64,000 nucleotides of DNA from NCBI RefSeq assembly GCF_001425265.1, contig NZ_LMEC01000020.1, forward strand, positions 830,707-894,706. The letters are read 5' to 3'. Position 1 is the first letter of the stretch, and each line of letters starts with the position of its first letter. This document shows, in pieces, positions 1-7,389 of this stretch. Made by a program: the position numbers and the translations under genes. The notes below the pieces were generated by a model, which saw nothing but the letters and a program-made list of their open reading frames with translations, did no database searches and had not been told where the DNA came from. This DNA comes from Massilia sp. Root418. Lineage in GTDB: Bacteria > Pseudomonadota > Gammaproteobacteria > Burkholderiales > Burkholderiaceae_D.

Positions 1-88
1 CGCCGCACAATTGAATAATGCGGTCGGCCAGGGTGGATTTACCGTGGTCGATGTGGGCGATGATGGAGAAATTGCGTATGTTGTTCAT
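1..88 (-). CDS. lepA: Elongation factor 4 (LepA), 5' end only
   Basis: Only the first 29 codons are in the window; the rest lies beyond the left edge. The translation begins MNNIRNFSIIAHIDHGKSTL, which carries the G1 P-loop (AHIDHGKST) of translational GTPases and matches the usual LepA N-terminus. LepA is a ribosome-associated GTPase that acts during translation under stress or in initiation. It lies downstream of the glutaredoxin and degQ genes on the same strand, as in other Burkholderiales. The fragment is short, but the context makes LepA much more likely than another GTPase such as TypA. Confidence 0.88.
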   Translation of the reverse strand, partial: MNNIRNFSIIAHIDHGKSTLADRIIQLCG

Positions 89-244
89 TAAACAAATCTA
101 AAAACGTGGTGGGACGTGGCGAGAAAAAAAGCGCTCCAGGCGGGGCAAGGATGCCCTGGCGAGCGCTTTTGTTACTATCACTGCAAGGAAACAAGAGCTT
201 TCCGACCCCGCATTTTACCGGATTTCAGAGGGGAAAGCCCGGTT

Positions 245-484
245 TTATGCCAAAGCGGTTTTCACGGCGCTTTCGTCGAGGAAGTAGTGGCACAGTTCGG
301 GCTGGTCCAGATCGGCGTACAGCACGGGCACCAGCTCGTCGAAACGGGCCACCAGGGCCTCGTCGGCATCGACGTCGATGACCTCGACAGTGAACGGGCG
401 TTCGGGCGTTTGCAGGGCGTTCAGGGCGTCCAGCATGTCCTGGCACAGGTGGCAGTAGGAGCGGGAGTAGAGGGTGAAATGCAT
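245..484 (-). CDS. Glutaredoxin family protein
   Basis: A 79-residue single-domain protein. It opens with a beta strand and a CHLC motif (residues 11-14) at the position of the glutaredoxin CxxC. The VPVL segment near residue 52 supplies the cis-proline that faces the active site in thioredoxin folds. The family is DUF836/glutaredoxin-like and is presumed to do thiol-disulfide exchange in the cytoplasm; its substrate is unknown. It lies between degQ and lepA on the same strand, a conserved position in Burkholderiales, but an inverted repeat in the 115-base gap to degQ may separate the transcripts. Confidence 0.8.
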   Translation of the reverse strand: MHFTLYSRSYCHLCQDMLDALNALQTPERPFTVEVIDVDADEALVARFDELVPVLYADLDQPELCHYFLDESAVKTALA

Positions 485-501
485 GATGTTGTGCCGGCGC
501 C

Positions 502-590
502 CGGCGGGTTACGGCTGCGCCTAACCCGCCCTACGGTGCCGTCACTTGCTGGCCGTAGGGCGGGTTAGCGCGCAGCGCGTAACCCGCCGG
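502..590. repeat. Inverted pair of REP-like palindromic elements
   Basis: Two copies of one element face each other: 502-536 reads CGGCGGGTTACG...CTAACCCGCCCTACGG, and 553-590 is its near-perfect reverse complement. Each copy is itself a hairpin (GGCGGGTTA pairing with TAACCCGCC). A third copy lies at 31567-31609. The pair fills the gap downstream of degQ and could form a large cruciform or stem at the degQ transcript end. Dispersed intergenic palindromes of this type are common in proteobacteria. Confidence 0.75.
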
Positions 591-599
591 CACACACGC

Positions 600-2102
600 T
601 TACTTGGCGGTTGGACGCAGCGAGATGAACTGCGCCACGTCGCCGCGCCGCACCAGCACCACGTGTGCGCGCTTCGGATCGAGCTTGGCCACCACGGCGT
701 TGAACTGCTTGGCGTCCTTGATCTCGACATTGTTGATCTGCAGCAGCACGTCGCCCTCGCGCAGGCCGGCGTTGGCGGCGGCGCCTTCGGCGGCTTCCAC
801 CATCACCCCGCCCTCCACGGCCAGCTCCTTCTTCTGCGCGGTGGTCAGGTCGGCCACCTTGAAGCCGAGCGCGTTGGCGGGCTCATCGGCTTTCTTCTTT
901 TTCTCGGCCGGGCTGGCCTTGGCGGCGGTCTTGTCCGCTTCCAGTTCCACCACCGTGACCGGGATGTCCACCTGCTGGCCCTTGCGCCACACGGTCACCA
1001 CGGCTTTGCTGCCCAGCGCGGTGCCACCCACCATGCGCGGCAGGTCGGACGAGCGGTTGATCGGGTTGCCGTTGAACTTCAGGATGATGTCGCCGGCCTT
1101 GATGCCGCCCTTCTCGGCCGGACCGCCCGGCTCCACCATGGTCACTTCGGCGCCCTGCGCTTCCTTCAGGCCCAGCGATTCGGCCACTTCCTTGGTCAGC
1201 TGGCCGATCTGCACGCCGATGCGGCCGCGCGTGACCTTTCCGGTTTTCTTCAGCTGGTCGGCCACACGCATGGCTTCGTCGATCGGCACGGCAAAGGAAA
1301 TGCCATTGTAGCCGCCGGACAGGGTCGCGATCTGGGAATTGATGCCGATCACCTCGCCGCGCATATTGATCAGCGGGCCGCCCGAGTTGCCGGGATTGAC
1401 CGCCACGTCGCTCTGGATCAGGGCCAGGTACTCGCCGGTGTCGCGCGATTTGGCGGAAATGATGCCGGCGGTGACGGTGTTTTCCAAGTTGAACGGCGAG
1501 CCGATGGCCACCACCCATTCGCCCACGCGGATCTTGCTGGAGTCGCCGATGGTCAGGTAGGGCAGCTTGCTGCCTTCGATTTTCAGTACCGCCACGTCGG
1601 TGCGGGCGTCCGCGCCCAGCACCTTGGCCTTGAATTCGCGCTTGTCGGTCAGCGTGACGTAGACTTCGTCCGCGCCGTCCACCACGTGGGCGTTGGTGAG
1701 CACGTAGCCGTCGGCCGAGGTGATGAAGCCGGAACCGACGCCGCGCTGCACTTCCTGGTCTTCCTGCTGCGGCGTGCCGCGGCGGCCACGCGGGGTCTGG
1801 CCTGGCTGGCGCGGCGTCGGGACGGCGCCGCCGAAGAAGCGGCGCAGGAATTCCTGCATTTCCTCTTCGCCGGGCTGGCCGCCACGGCCCTGGTTCAGCT
1901 TGAGGCGCTCGGTGGTGCGGATGTTGACCACCGCCGGCCCCACCTTGTCCACCATGTCGGCAAAGTCGGGCAGGCCGGCCACCGTGGGCGCGGCGGCTTG
2001 CGCCAGCGGCGCCAGGCCGGCCATGGCGGGGGCAAACAGGACGCCCGCGCTCAGCATCAGCGCGGACAGCGTTTTACTACCAGCAGAGAAGGTGTTTTTC
2101 AT
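600..2102 (-). CDS. degQ: DegQ/MucD-type periplasmic serine endoprotease (Do family)
   Basis: A 500-residue HtrA-family protease. An N-terminal signal peptide ends near the AQAAA segment at about residue 36. The trypsin-like domain holds the His (TNAHVVDG), the Asp (RTDVAVLKI) and the Ser in GNSGGPL near residue 239. Two PDZ domains follow, the first starting at about residue 290 and the second near 400. The family degrades or refolds misfolded envelope proteins. The Gln- and Arg-rich stretch after about residue 85 matches the flexible LA loop. It is third in the rpoE-rseA-degQ run, where mucD normally sits, so control by RpoE is likely. Confidence 0.93.
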   Translation of the reverse strand: MKNTFSAGSKTLSALMLSAGVLFAPAMAGLAPLAQAAAPTVAGLPDFADMVDKVGPAVVNIRTTERLKLNQGRGGQPGEEEMQEFLRRFFGGAVPTPRQPGQTPRGRRGTPQQEDQEVQRGVGSGFITSADGYVLTNAHVVDGADEVYVTLTDKREFKAKVLGADARTDVAVLKIEGSKLPYLTIGDSSKIRVGEWVVAIGSPFNLENTVTAGIISAKSRDTGEYLALIQSDVAVNPGNSGGPLINMRGEVIGINSQIATLSGGYNGISFAVPIDEAMRVADQLKKTGKVTRGRIGVQIGQLTKEVAESLGLKEAQGAEVTMVEPGGPAEKGGIKAGDIILKFNGNPINRSSDLPRMVGGTALGSKAVVTVWRKGQQVDIPVTVVELEADKTAAKASPAEKKKKADEPANALGFKVADLTTAQKKELAVEGGVMVEAAEGAAANAGLREGDVLLQINNVEIKDAKQFNAVVAKLDPKRAHVVLVRRGDVAQFISLRPTAK

Positions 2103-2216
2103 GGGTTCCGGTGGTTCTTGTAGGGTTCAGCGAAGGTTCGGTAAATAGTAAGCGAAAACGGCCGTTGCCGCTCGCACAAGATATTGCGAGTGGCAAGGTT
2201 TTTCAAGAGGGGGCGG

Positions 2217-2654
2217 TCAGATTGCAGTGTCGGGGATAGAGGCGGCCTGGACATCCACTGCGGATGCCGGCTGGGCGGGCACGGCGGCGGCCGGGGCCGG
2301 CACGGCTGGGAGCGTCGCGGCCAGCGGCACGGCTGGCGGCGGAGCAGCTGGCGGCGCAGCGGAAGAGGCGAAGGCAGAGGCGGAAGCGGCGGCGTTGGGC
2401 GCGGGCGCGGCCCTGCCCGGGGCCGGCGGCACTTCCACATCGAGCCGCGCCGCCAGGCGGGCGGTGAAGCCCTCCCCCAGCTCGGCGCCGCTGGCGTCGC
2501 TGCGCAGCACGTCGCCAATGAGGTGGTAGGCGCGCCAGGTGGCCTGCCCTTCCGGCTCGCTCAGCGCGGCCACCGCCAGGCCTGCCTCGTGGTCGGACAG
2601 CTCGCCGTCCACCATGGCGGAAATATGTTCGTGCAATCGTTTCAGCGTATCCAT
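2217..2654 (-). CDS. rseA: Sigma-E anti-sigma factor RseA/MucA, short form without a visible membrane segment
   Basis: A 145-residue protein. Residues 1-75 match the RseA/MucA N-terminal domain, which clamps RpoE: it has the ISAMVDGELSDHEAG start and the W-AYHLIGDVLR helix. Residues 78-145 are almost entirely Ala and Pro, with no stretch resembling a transmembrane helix and no periplasmic domain. Known RseA proteins span the inner membrane and are released by DegS and RseP cleavage. It starts 25 bases after rpoE. No rseB follows; degQ starts about 115 bases downstream. The function as an RpoE inhibitor is inferred from the domain and position. Confidence 0.78.
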   Translation of the reverse strand: MDTLKRLHEHISAMVDGELSDHEAGLAVAALSEPEGQATWRAYHLIGDVLRSDASGAELGEGFTARLAARLDVEVPPAPGRAAPAPNAAASASAFASSAAPPAAPPPAVPLAATLPAVPAPAAAVPAQPASAVDVQAASIPDTAI

Positions 2655-2679
2655 CGGCGTTCCCGTTTCAAGCAGCGTC

Positions 2680-3279
2680 TCACCACCGTTTGTCCAGCGG
2701 CATGTCCAGCAAGGGCCTGAGCTTCTCGGCGATCACGTCGCGCGCCCGGAAGATGCGGCTGCGCACGGTGCCGATCGGACAGGCCATGATGTCGGCGATT
2801 TCCTCATAGCTCAGCCCCTCGATCTCGCGCAGCACAATGGCCGTGCGCAGGTCCAGCGGCAGCGCGTCCATGGCCGCGTTCACGGTGCGCGCAATCTGCT
2901 GGCTGGCCAGCACCGATTCGGGCGTGTTGATGTCGCGCAGCTGCTCGCCGCTGTCGAAGGACTCCGCCTGCTCGGCGTCGTTCTCGGTGGAAGTCGGCGT
3001 GCGGCGGCTCTGGCTGGCCAGGAAATTCTTGGCGGTGTTGATGCCGATGCGATAAAGCCAGGTGTAGAAGGCCGAGTCGCCCCGGAAATGCCGGATGGCG
3101 CGATAAGCCTTGATGAACGTTTCCTGGACCACATCTTCTGCCTCCGCCGGGTCATGCACGATGCGCGAAACCAGCCTCATCAGCCTACGCTGATACTTAG
3201 CCACCAGCAAGTCAAATGCCTGCCGTTCGCCTGCCTGGATTCGCTCGACCAGCAACTGGTCGCACTCGCGCTCTGTCAT
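2680..3279 (-). CDS. rpoE: RNA polymerase sigma factor RpoE (sigma-E/AlgU)
   Basis: A 199-residue group 4 (ECF) sigma factor. Region 2 is seen as FDLLVAKYQRRLMRLVSRIV and the DVVQETFIKAYRAI helix. Region 4 has LREIEGLSYEEIADIM and the recognition helix GTVRSRIFRAR. The start MTERECDQ at 3279 was chosen because it matches AlgU/RpoE N-termini; an upstream in-frame codon at 3333 would add 18 residues unlike the family. It directs transcription of envelope-stress genes and probably of itself, given the promoter-like site at 3324-3351. It is followed on the same strand by rseA and degQ. Confidence 0.93.
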   Translation of the reverse strand: MTERECDQLLVERIQAGERQAFDLLVAKYQRRLMRLVSRIVHDPAEAEDVVQETFIKAYRAIRHFRGDSAFYTWLYRIGINTAKNFLASQSRRTPTSTENDAEQAESFDSGEQLRDINTPESVLASQQIARTVNAAMDALPLDLRTAIVLREIEGLSYEEIADIMACPIGTVRSRIFRARDVIAEKLRPLLDMPLDKRW

Positions 3280-3323
3280 CGCACCTGTTCCCCGGTGTCC
3301 TGCGGCCCGCGAGTCCATACTGC

Positions 3324-3351
3324 TTTGGAGCAAGCACGCCGCAATAAGTTC
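3324..3351 (-). promoter_or_regulatory. Putative RpoE-dependent promoter of rpoE
   Basis: On the minus strand GAACTT (3346-3351) is followed by exactly 16 bases and TCCAAA (3324-3329), about 45 bases before the rpoE start codon. This fits the AlgU/RpoE consensus of GAACTT, a 16-17 base spacer and TCTGA-like -10. The -10 is a variant, so the call is moderate. Confidence 0.55.
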
Positions 3352-3781
3352 AAAGTTTTTTTGCCGCGCAGGCCCGGCATGCCAGGGCCAGCGGCCTGAA
3401 CCGGCCGGTCGCCACGCTGTCGGGCAGCACCGCCAGCACGGTCACCGCGCCGTCCCCATGGCGCAGCCGCAGCAAGAGCAGCCACGTCCAGCAGGTCGAG
3501 CCGGCCAGCAATTCGACGGCCGCTGGCGGACTGCCATCTGCACAGGGCCCTGCATGCAGGTATACCGCCAGCCGGATTTGCCCAATACCGGAAATATCAA
3601 GCCGATGCGTTTTGGCGCGCCGCAGCGCGCTGTGCAAGGCCACCGCACTTGCCGCAACACAAGAAATGCCCAGGATGGGAGGAAGCAGCCATGCCACGCC
3701 AAGCGCGCACGCGGCAAAGCCCGCTTGCAGCAAGCGCAGGCAAAGGGACGGACGGACGACAACACTCACCGCGATCGACAT
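3350..3781 (-). CDS. YgfX-like small inner-membrane protein
   Basis: A 143-residue protein with two adjacent hydrophobic segments at about residues 17-48, then a beta-rich soluble part with a TWLLLLRLRHGD stretch. This layout matches YgfX/CptA (PF07254), which commonly lies between fabF and rpoE in Burkholderiales. In E. coli, YgfX pairs with SdhE and has been described as a toxin affecting cytoskeletal proteins, but no sdhE-like partner is seen here, so that role should not be assumed. The identification rests on position and topology more than on invariant residues. Confidence 0.55.
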   Translation of the reverse strand: MSIAVSVVVRPSLCLRLLQAGFAACALGVAWLLPPILGISCVAASAVALHSALRRAKTHRLDISGIGQIRLAVYLHAGPCADGSPPAAVELLAGSTCWTWLLLLRLRHGDGAVTVLAVLPDSVATGRFRPLALACRACAAKKL

Positions 3782-3850
3782 GAGGCGTTAAACCAGCGGT
3801 GCTGAGGGGGGATCTGCTGCAGATGCGCCGGCCAGCTTGGCCGGGCGACA

Positions 3851-3906
3851 GGTGCCGGCGAGCGCCGGCACCGTCTCAGCGCTCACTCCGGTTCGACCGG
3901 AGTGAG
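3851..3906 (-). terminator. Twin GC-rich hairpins after fabF
   Basis: Two strong inverted repeats follow the fabF stop on the minus strand. CTCACTCCGG/CCGGAGTGAG flanks a 5-base loop (3882-3906), and GGTGCCGGCG/CGCCGGCACC flanks 2 bases (3851-3872). Neither has a U-tract, so they may act as a 3'-end stabiliser or Rho-coupled terminator rather than a classical intrinsic terminator. They separate fab transcripts from ygfX-rpoE. Confidence 0.5.
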
Positions 3907-3916
3907 GCTAAAAAGT

Positions 3917-5161
3917 TCAAACTTTTCCGAACACGAGGCTGCCGTTGGTGCCGCCGAATCCGAACGAGTTCTTCACCGCGTACTGGATCTTCATGTCGCG
4001 CGCCACGTTGGCGCAGAAGTCCAGGTCGCACGCAGGGTCCTGGTTGAACAGGTTGATGGTCGGCGGCACCACCTGGTGGTGGATGGCCAATACCGTAAAC
4101 ACTGCCTCCAGGCCGCCGGCGCCGCCCAGCAGGTGGCCGGTCATCGACTTGGTCGACGACACCACCAGCTGCTTGGCGTGATCGCCGAAGGTGCGCTTGA
4201 TGCCGACCACTTCGGCGATGTCGCCCTGCGGGGTCGACGTGCCGTGGGCATTGACGTACTGCACCTGATCCGGGTTGATGCCGGAATTCTTCAGGGCGGC
4301 AATCACTGCCTTGCTGCCGCCGCTGCCATCTTCCAGCGGCGACGTCATGTGGTAGGCATCGGCGGTCATGCCAAAGCCATGCACTTCTGCATAGATCTTG
4401 GCGCCGCGCGCTTTTGCGTGTTCATACTCTTCCAGCACCATGACGCCGGCGCCCTCGCCCAGCACGAAGCCGTCGCGGTCGCGGTCCCACGGCCGCGAAG
4501 CGGTCGCAGGGTCGTCATTGCGGGTGGACAGTGCGCGGGCCGAGGCGAAACCGCCCATACCCAGCGGCGACACAGTCGATTCCGCGCCACCGGCCACCAT
4601 CACATCCGCATCGCCGTACTCGATCAGACGAGCGGCGGCGCCGATGCTGTGCAGGCCGGTGGTGCAGGCCGTGACGATCGCCAGGTTGGGACCGCGCATG
4701 CCGTACTTGATCGACAGGTTGCCCGAGATCATGTTGATGATGGAAGCGGGCACGAAGAAAGGCGAGATACGGCGCGGACCGCGCTTGTCGTAGTCTTCCT
4801 TCTGCTCTTCAATCATCGGCAGGCCGCCGATGCCGGAACCGATGATCACGCCGATGCGGTCGGCGTTCTCTTCGGTTACGACGATGCCGGAATCCTGCAC
4901 CGCCTGAATACCGGCCGCCATGCCAAAGTGGATAAACGTATCCATGTGGCGCGCTTCCTTACCGGGGATGTACTCCTCGATATTGAAGCCTTTTACCTCA
5001 CCGGCGAAGTGGGTAGTGAATGGCTGGGCGTCAAACTTGGTGATGTTCGCAATCCCGGACTTGCCTTCGGTAACGTTGCTCCACGCCTCGGCAATACTAT
5101 TGCCGACGGGGGACACGCAGCCGAGGCCGGTGACCACTACACGACGGTTTTTAGAACTCAA
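3917..5161 (-). CDS. fabF: 3-oxoacyl-ACP synthase II (FabF)
   Basis: A 414-residue condensing enzyme of fatty-acid elongation that joins malonyl-ACP to acyl-ACP. The catalytic triad is visible: Cys in VTACTTGLHSIG near residue 165, His in NAHGTSTPQGD near 304, and His in KSMTGHLLGGAGG near 341. The C-terminal GFGGTNGSLVFG is typical. The length is normal for FabF. It follows acpP by 30 bases on the same strand, the standard acpP-fabF pairing, and probably shares its transcript. Confidence 0.97.
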   Translation of the reverse strand: MSSKNRRVVVTGLGCVSPVGNSIAEAWSNVTEGKSGIANITKFDAQPFTTHFAGEVKGFNIEEYIPGKEARHMDTFIHFGMAAGIQAVQDSGIVVTEENADRIGVIIGSGIGGLPMIEEQKEDYDKRGPRRISPFFVPASIINMISGNLSIKYGMRGPNLAIVTACTTGLHSIGAAARLIEYGDADVMVAGGAESTVSPLGMGGFASARALSTRNDDPATASRPWDRDRDGFVLGEGAGVMVLEEYEHAKARGAKIYAEVHGFGMTADAYHMTSPLEDGSGGSKAVIAALKNSGINPDQVQYVNAHGTSTPQGDIAEVVGIKRTFGDHAKQLVVSSTKSMTGHLLGGAGGLEAVFTVLAIHHQVVPPTINLFNQDPACDLDFCANVARDMKIQYAVKNSFGFGGTNGSLVFGKV

Positions 5162-5191
5162 GCGATTCTCCTGGAGTCGATCGGGGCAGGC

Positions 5192-5431
5192 TCAGGCCTT
5201 GACGTGCGCAGTAGCGTAGTCGATCGCTTGCTGCACGGTGGTGATCTTTTCAGCTTGTTCGTCTGGGATTTCCATTTCGAACTCGTCTTCCAGAGCCATC
5301 ACCAGTTCAACGGTGTCCAGGGAGTCAGCACCCAGGTCGTCAACGAAAGACGATTCGGTTTTGATGTCTGCTTCTGCGACGCCCAGTTGCTCAGCGACGA
5401 TTTTCTTAACGCGTTGTTCGATATCCGACAT
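5192..5431 (-). CDS. acpP: Acyl carrier protein
   Basis: A 79-residue acidic protein carrying the DSL phosphopantetheine attachment motif (GADSLDTVELVMALE, Ser near residue 37). It carries the growing acyl chain for FabD, FabH, FabG and FabF, all encoded nearby. Its 146-base upstream gap holds a terminator-like hairpin and a TGATAAAAT -10 element, which suggests a strong promoter of its own, as expected for one of the most abundant cell proteins. Confidence 0.98.
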   Translation of the reverse strand: MSDIEQRVKKIVAEQLGVAEADIKTESSFVDDLGADSLDTVELVMALEDEFEMEIPDEQAEKITTVQQAIDYATAHVKA

Positions 5432-5460
5432 GTTATGGCTCCAATGTGTTTGTTACGGAA

Positions 5461-5488
5461 AGCGCGCATTTTATCAGGTTTGCGCGCT
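5461..5488 (-). promoter_or_regulatory. Likely acpP promoter -10 inside a palindrome
   Basis: On the minus strand the sequence AGCGCGC - CCTGATAAAATGC - GCGCGCT places a TGATAAAAT -10-like box between perfect 7-base inverted repeats (5461-5467 and 5482-5488), about 30 bases before the acpP start. No good -35 is seen, so it would be an atypical or activator-aided promoter. The flanking palindrome could bind a regulator. Confidence 0.4.
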
Positions 5489-5489
5489 G

Positions 5490-5529
5490 AAAAACTAATT
5501 TCGGCACCTACTGCTATCTGTGCCGAAAT
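5490..5529 (-). terminator. Intrinsic terminator or attenuator between fabG and acpP
   Basis: On the minus strand a perfect 10-base inverted repeat, ATTTCGGCAC and GTGCCGAAAT (5498-5507 and 5520-5529), is followed by TAGTTTTTC. This resembles an intrinsic terminator located after fabG and before acpP. It would uncouple acpP-fabF expression from the upstream fab genes. Confidence 0.6.
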
Positions 5530-5577
5530 CACTGCTAAAAGACAGTGAAAACGCGGCTAAATACCGCATTTCCGCCA

Positions 5578-6324
5578 TCAATTCATATACATCCCGCCGT
5601 TCACGTGCAGGGTGGTGCCGGTGATGTAGGCGGCCTGTGGCGAGGCAAGGAAAGCGGTGGCCGCAGCGATGTCTTCCGGCTTGCCCAGGCGGGCCAGCGG
5701 GATCTGCGTCAGCAAGGCGGCATGCTGCTCATCGCCCAGCGCCTTGGTCATATCGGTGTCGATAAAACCGGGGGCGATGCAGTTGACGGTGATGTTGCGG
5801 CTGCCGATCTCGCGCGCCAGGGCGCGGCTCATGCCTTCCACGCCGGCCTTGGCCGCCGCATAGTTCATTTGACCCGGGTTGCCGGACGATGCCACCACCG
5901 AGGTGATATTAATAATACGCCCACTTTTCGCTTTCATCATCCCCCGCAGCACGGCGCGCGACAAACGGCCCACGGAACTGAGGTTGGTGGCGATGACGCT
6001 GTCCCATTCCTCGTCCTTCATGCGCATGGCCAGGTTGTCCTGGGTGATGCCGGCATTGTTGACCAGGATGGCGACCGCGCCCCAGGTCTTGCTGATTTCG
6101 TCGATCACTTCGCCGCAGCGGGCGGCGTCGGTCACGTTCAGGACCAGGCCCTTGCCCGCTTCCGGACCAATCTCGGCCAGGTAGGCCGAAATCGCTTCGG
6201 CGCCGGCTTCGGTGGTGGCGGTGCCGATCACGCGGGCGCCCTGCTTGGCCAGCTCGATGGCGATGGCCTTGCCGATGCCGCGCGAGGCGCCGGTCACCAG
6301 CGCAACTTGATTTGCCAGATTCAT
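5578..6324 (-). CDS. fabG: 3-oxoacyl-ACP reductase (FabG)
   Basis: A 248-residue short-chain dehydrogenase that uses NADPH to reduce 3-oxoacyl-ACP. It has the Rossmann motif TGASRGIG near residue 13, the NNAG motif near 87, and the catalytic Ser (ITSVVASSG) and YAAAKAG motif near 152. It ends with the usual HVNGGMYMN. The start at 6324 was chosen because it gives the family N-terminus; the frame stays open further upstream without similarity. It lies 11 bases after fabD on the same strand. Confidence 0.97.
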   Translation of the reverse strand: MNLANQVALVTGASRGIGKAIAIELAKQGARVIGTATTEAGAEAISAYLAEIGPEAGKGLVLNVTDAARCGEVIDEISKTWGAVAILVNNAGITQDNLAMRMKDEEWDSVIATNLSSVGRLSRAVLRGMMKAKSGRIINITSVVASSGNPGQMNYAAAKAGVEGMSRALAREIGSRNITVNCIAPGFIDTDMTKALGDEQHAALLTQIPLARLGKPEDIAAATAFLASPQAAYITGTTLHVNGGMYMN

Positions 6325-6335
6325 GTGAGTCCTTG

Positions 6336-7277
6336 TTATTTGAAGGTAGCCAGGATGCGTTCCAGCGAAGCCTGGTCGGTGATGGCGTCGCCCACCAGCA
6401 CCGGATCGATGCGCTTGGCCAGGCCCATCAGCACTTTGCCCGGGCCGCACTCGACCACTTGCGTGATGCCGTCGGCAGCCACTTTCTGCATGGTCTCCAC
6501 CCAGCGCACCGGGCTTGCGGCCTGGCGCACCAGGGCGTCCTTGATGCTGGCCGGGTCGTTCAGCACGGCCACGTCCACGTTGTTGATCAGGGCGATCTGC
6601 GGTGCCGAGAAGCTCAGGCCGGCCATGTAGTCGCGCAGGCGGTCCGACGCGGGCTTGAGCAGCGAGGAGTGGAACGGCGCGGACACCGGCAGCTTCATGG
6701 CGCGCTTGGCGCCCTTGGCCTTGGCAATCTCGCAGGCGCGCTCAACGGCGGCGGTGTGACCGGCAATGACCACTTGCGCAGGCGCGTTGAAGTTGACCGG
6801 CTCGACCACTTGCGCGGCGTCGGCAGCGCCGGATTCGGCGCAGGCGGCGCGCACGTCGTCGTCCGACAGGCCCAGCACCACTGCCATGGTGCCCTGCCCG
6901 ACCGGCACGGCTTCCTGCATGGCCTGGGCGCGGAAGCGCACCAGCGGCACGGCGTCCTTGAACGGGATCACGCCGGCTGCGACCAGCGCGGAGTATTCGC
7001 CCAGGCTATGGCCGGCCACGACCGACGGCACGGGACCGCCGGCGGCGATCCAGGCGCGGTACACGGCCACGGCAGCGGTCAGCATCACGGGCTGGGTGTT
7101 GGTGGTCAGGTCCAGCTCTTCCTTCGGGCCTTCTGCCATCAGTTTGCCCAGGTCGAACTGCAGCGCGTCCGATGCCTCGGCAATGGTCTGCGCCACCACC
7201 GGGTTGCCGGCGAAGCCGTCCATCATGGCGATGGCTTGCGAGCCCTGGCCCGGGAATACGAATGCAAATTTGCTCAT
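6336..7277 (-). CDS. fabD: Malonyl-CoA:ACP transacylase (FabD)
   Basis: A 313-residue acyltransferase that loads malonyl groups onto ACP. The GHSLGEYSALVAAG motif near residue 91 carries the catalytic Ser, and SAPFHSSLLKPA near residue 201 carries the catalytic His. The N-terminal FVFPGQGSQ motif is intact. It sits between fabH and fabG on the same strand; the 112-base gap to fabH is the widest within the fabH-fabD-fabG run. Confidence 0.97.
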   Translation of the reverse strand: MSKFAFVFPGQGSQAIAMMDGFAGNPVVAQTIAEASDALQFDLGKLMAEGPKEELDLTTNTQPVMLTAAVAVYRAWIAAGGPVPSVVAGHSLGEYSALVAAGVIPFKDAVPLVRFRAQAMQEAVPVGQGTMAVVLGLSDDDVRAACAESGAADAAQVVEPVNFNAPAQVVIAGHTAAVERACEIAKAKGAKRAMKLPVSAPFHSSLLKPASDRLRDYMAGLSFSAPQIALINNVDVAVLNDPASIKDALVRQAASPVRWVETMQKVAADGITQVVECGPGKVLMGLAKRIDPVLVGDAITDQASLERILATFK

Positions 7278-7389
7278 ATGTGTCTCTTCTTGTTGAATCC
7301 ATAAGGGCGGCCGGCAATCTTGCCAGTATCCTCATCGTCCGCCCTGCCGTTTAGAGTTCTAATTCTAAAACGGGCTATATTTTACATCA

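Noticed and set aside
546..2123. A 525-codon plus-strand frame over degQ
   Set aside because: Antisense shadow of a protease gene with intact catalytic motifs.
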